A stretch of DNA of 64,000 bases from Emiliania huxleyi CCMP1516 (taxonomy: Eukaryota > Haptophyta > Isochrysidales > Noelaerhabdaceae), in NCBI RefSeq assembly GCF_000372725.1, contig NW_005198966.1, positions 1,107,338 to 1,171,337 of the forward strand, given 5' to 3'. Shown here in pieces: positions 61,976 to 64,000 of this stretch. Below the pieces are notes generated by a model. It saw only the letters and a program-made list of their open reading frames with translations, searched no databases and was not told where the DNA came from. Positions within the stretch are counted from its first letter, which is position 1, and every line of letters begins with the position of its first letter. Position numbers and translations under genes: made by a program.

Positions 61976-62052
61976 CGAGGCGAGGCGAGGTGGATGGGCT
62001 GGGAGCGAGGGGGCGGAAGTGTGCAGTGCGGTAGATGGTCAGCTCGGGGCGC
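61976..62052 (-). repeat. Dispersed repeat shared with 26402-26473 (inverted)
   Basis: The reverse complement matches the 26.4-kb copy over about 72 bp (gagctgaccatctaccgcac and onward). It lies next to two other dispersed repeats (61910-61934 and 62069-62100), so this 340-bp spacer is a small repeat cluster. Confidence 0.85.
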
Positions 62053-62068
62053 GTGAGCCGGACTTTGC

Positions 62069-62100
62069 CGTCCTCCCATCCCTCTTGGGTTGTCTGTTTA
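62069..62100 (+). repeat. Truncated retroposon-like repeat
   Basis: gccgtcctcccatccctctt then gggttgtctgttta: body end and tail start of the family listed at 55394-55640. The TTTC tail is reduced here. Confidence 0.65.
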
Positions 62101-62135
62101 GTTGACAGCGCTCAACAGCTGCTTCGGCGGCGATG

Positions 62136-63936
62136 TCAGACCGTCCTCTCCGTCCTCTCGCCGCGGGCCCGCTTCTTCCCCTTCCGCTTCCCGGCCGAAG
62201 AGGGCGGCCTCTCCTCCTCGCCCCCTCCCTCGCTCCGCCCACCCTCCCCCCCGCCCTCCGCCGCGGCATCGGCCTGCGCGCGTCGCTGCAACAGCAGCGC
62301 GACCGCGTCGCCTCCGCCACGCCGCACGCGGTCCTGCGCGGCTTCCGCACTGGGCAGCGCGCCCGCAAACGCCGCGGAGAGCCGCGAGTAGAGCGCGGCG
62401 TCGACCGGCCACCTCTCGGCTGCGGCGGCGGTCTGCAGGACTCCGACCGTCGAGGCGAAGGACGAGACGCGGAGCCGGTCCCCCGCGGCCGCCTTGAGGT
62501 GCTGCGCGCCGTCGACGAAGCCGTGTGCCTCTGCGGCGAGGCGGAGAGGCGCGCCGCCACGCAGGAAGGCGGACCTGCAGAGCTGGTGGTGGAAGGGGAC
62601 TCGCTCCCAGCTCGGGACGACGAAGGCGAACGAGAGCGCGCCGCCGCTCGCCTCGGCGGCGGAGAGGAGCGCCTCGGCGTGCTTGACCGCCGCGAGCAGC
62701 ACCTGTCCACAGCTCGAGGTGTGAAGAGACGCCGCCCACACGCACACGCACCGGCGGCCGCACTGCCGCGAGCGGCGCCTCGGGCACAAAGGGAGGGTTG
62801 CACTCGAACGAGCCGTGGGTGGGCCGGAAGCCGAAGAAGGAGCCGATCGAGCCGAATGCCGCGTCCGTGTCGGCAAAGGCGGAGCAGTAGCGGTCGTACC
62901 GCGCGTTGAGCGGCGACGCAAAGCACTCGAACCGGATGCCGAGCCGCTGCCTCAGCACCTCGAATCCGGCGGGCGGAAGCGCGCACTGATTACCGTGCGC
63001 GCCGAGGCTCTGGTAGCGCAGCATCATGCACAGCACGCGCGTGCGCAGGTTGCCCGCCACCGACGGCGCGTGCTTGGCGTGCAGCGCCGCGAGCTTGGCA
63101 TAGTGCTCGTGCGACACGTCTACGTGCGTCCCTCCCGGAGCACTCGACAGCGAGAGGCGGAGGAGCGGGCCATGAACGTGGACTTCTACTAGGCCGCCCT
63201 CCCCGCCTCCGCCGCCTCCCTTCAGCCGCTCGATTGCACGCCCCGCCGCCTCTGCAAGCTGCAGCGCGACCGCGGCAGCAGCCTCCGTGCGCCCCGCCCC
63301 GCCCGTCCGGCAGAGGTCCTTGACGAGGCCCTCGTCCGCGCCCACCGCAGCGGGCAGGAGCGGGTCGAGCGGGCTCGGCTCGGACAGCTTGCTCCGAGCC
63401 ATCCACCGGTCAAACGCCATGAGCGGAGGCTCGATGCCAGCCTCGGCGCACAGCGACGAGAGATGCCGGCGCAGCCGGCGCGTGGCTTGCAGCCGGGCAA
63501 TCTCCACCTCCGGCCGAGGCTCGCTGGAGGGTGCGCAGGGGATTAGCGCAGCCGGAAGATCGGAGGGAAGTACACACAGGCGGCCGCTGCTGCTGCTGCT
63601 GCAGAATTCGCTGCCCTCAGCCGTCGCGGATGTGTCGGCCGAGGAGCTGGCGACGCAGGCGAGGCAGCGTCGCGTGGCGTCGGTCTTCTGAACTTGCGTC
63701 CGCGAGAAGGCGGTCCGTGGCAGGGTCTGGCCGCAGGTGCTGCACGCAGCGGTGGCCGCTGTGCCGTCGGCCGTGGCCCGGACCTCTCGCGAGGCGGCGA
63801 CGTGCTGCTCGGCAGTCTCGACGGCCTGCACGCACGCCTTGCACGCCTTTGGGCGTCGAGAGAGCTGGCGCTTGGAGAAGGCCGAGGCTGGCAGCGAGCG
63901 GCCACAGGGCTCACAGCGGTGCGTGCTCTCCGGCAT
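62136..63936 (-). CDS. PCIF1/CAPAM-type cap m6Am methyltransferase with two N-terminal zinc-finger-like repeats
   Basis: Exons 63936-62779 and 62702-62136 (574 aa), joined by a 76-nt GC-AG intron. The N-terminus has two tandem Cys-rich repeats: HRCEPCGRSLPASAFSKRQL...CKACV and ACSTCGQTLPRTAFSRTQVQ...CLACV, each with CxxC pairs as in Stc1-like zinc fingers. The catalytic region matches PCIF1: RVLCMMLRYQSLGAHGNQCA, GIRFECFASPLNARYDRYCS, FGSIGSFFGFRPTHGSFECN, the NPPF catalytic motif, and after the splice ALSFAFVVPSWERVPFHHQL. PCIF1 methylates N6 of 2'-O-methyladenosine next to the mRNA cap, using SAM. The usual N-terminal WW domain is absent and the zinc fingers take its place. An upstream exon beyond the window cannot be excluded. 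Confidence 0.85.
62703..62778 (-). repeat. Introner-like intron of the PCIF1 gene
   Basis: A 76-nt GC-AG intron placed directly after the NPPFVPE motif. The intron starts gcgccgctcgcggcagtg and the next exon starts gtgctgctcgcggcggtc (14 of 18 identical). No 11-bp array, so an older duplication is likely. Confidence 0.6.
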
Positions 63937-64000
63937 GCGACGGGGGGCAGCTTGGTGCCCGACACAGCGTTTATCTTCTTTGCACACGCCCTCTAACACA

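Overview
The window looks like nuclear DNA of a GC-rich, photosynthetic protist, most likely a haptophyte or another alga with a secondary plastid. This is inferred from the very high GC content, spliced genes, N-terminal leader peptides, a chlorophyll-breakdown-type Rieske oxygenase end, a DUF1415 protein, and eukaryote-only proteins (TRAPPC8, PCIF1, MORN5, a PPEF-like phosphatase). Genes lie on both strands at about one per 2.5 kb. There are no operons. I saw no tRNA or rRNA gene, but could not run a covariance search.

Layout. 0-9 kb: end of a PAO/TIC55-type oxygenase, a SNF2 ATPase, a zinc-ribbon protein with a BCL7-like tail, a DUF1415 protein and a methyltransferase. 9.6-13.3 kb: an unspliced receptor-like protein (5'-nucleotidase C-domain, Venus-flytrap domain, membrane segment, cytoplasmic HET/TIR-like region). 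13.6-18.75 kb: TRAPPC8/Trs85 with about 11 introns. 19-25.4 kb: a histidine phosphatase, a small lysine-rich protein and a C2-C2 membrane protein. 26.8-35 kb: an F-box-like protein, a Ca3427-type periplasmic-binding-protein fold, mitochondrial uS2, an ankyrin protein and a kelch protein. 35-44 kb: a GT49 glycosyltransferase fused to two sulfotransferase-like domains, a cupin dioxygenase, a second DUF1415-like protein and a PPEF-like phosphatase. 44.5-55 kb: small membrane proteins, a TPR protein, an LRR protein, a secreted CBM-like protein, a NOTUM/pectin-acetylesterase and MORN5. 55.3-58.6 kb: a LINE-like reverse-transcriptase element with short repeats carrying (TTTC)n tails. 58.7-64 kb: a type-5 peroxiredoxin, an Ala-rich membrane protein and a PCIF1-type cap methyltransferase.

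The most striking signal is in the introns. Of about 40 introns I could place by reading frame and protein conservation, roughly 28 use a GC donor (AG|GC...AG). In about ten of them the intron begins with a copy of the first 6-29 bases of the downstream exon, so the GC donor lies in a duplicated exon segment. In seven introns the 3' splice site is directly preceded by a tandem array of 11-bp units whose sequence differs from intron to intron. This is what recently gained introner-like introns with target duplications would look like.

A second layer is a dispersed family of short repeats ending in (TTTC)n and shared with the 3' flank of the LINE-like element; this suggests retroposition. Exon boundaries are my own reading of frame, splice dinucleotides and family conservation, without transcript data.
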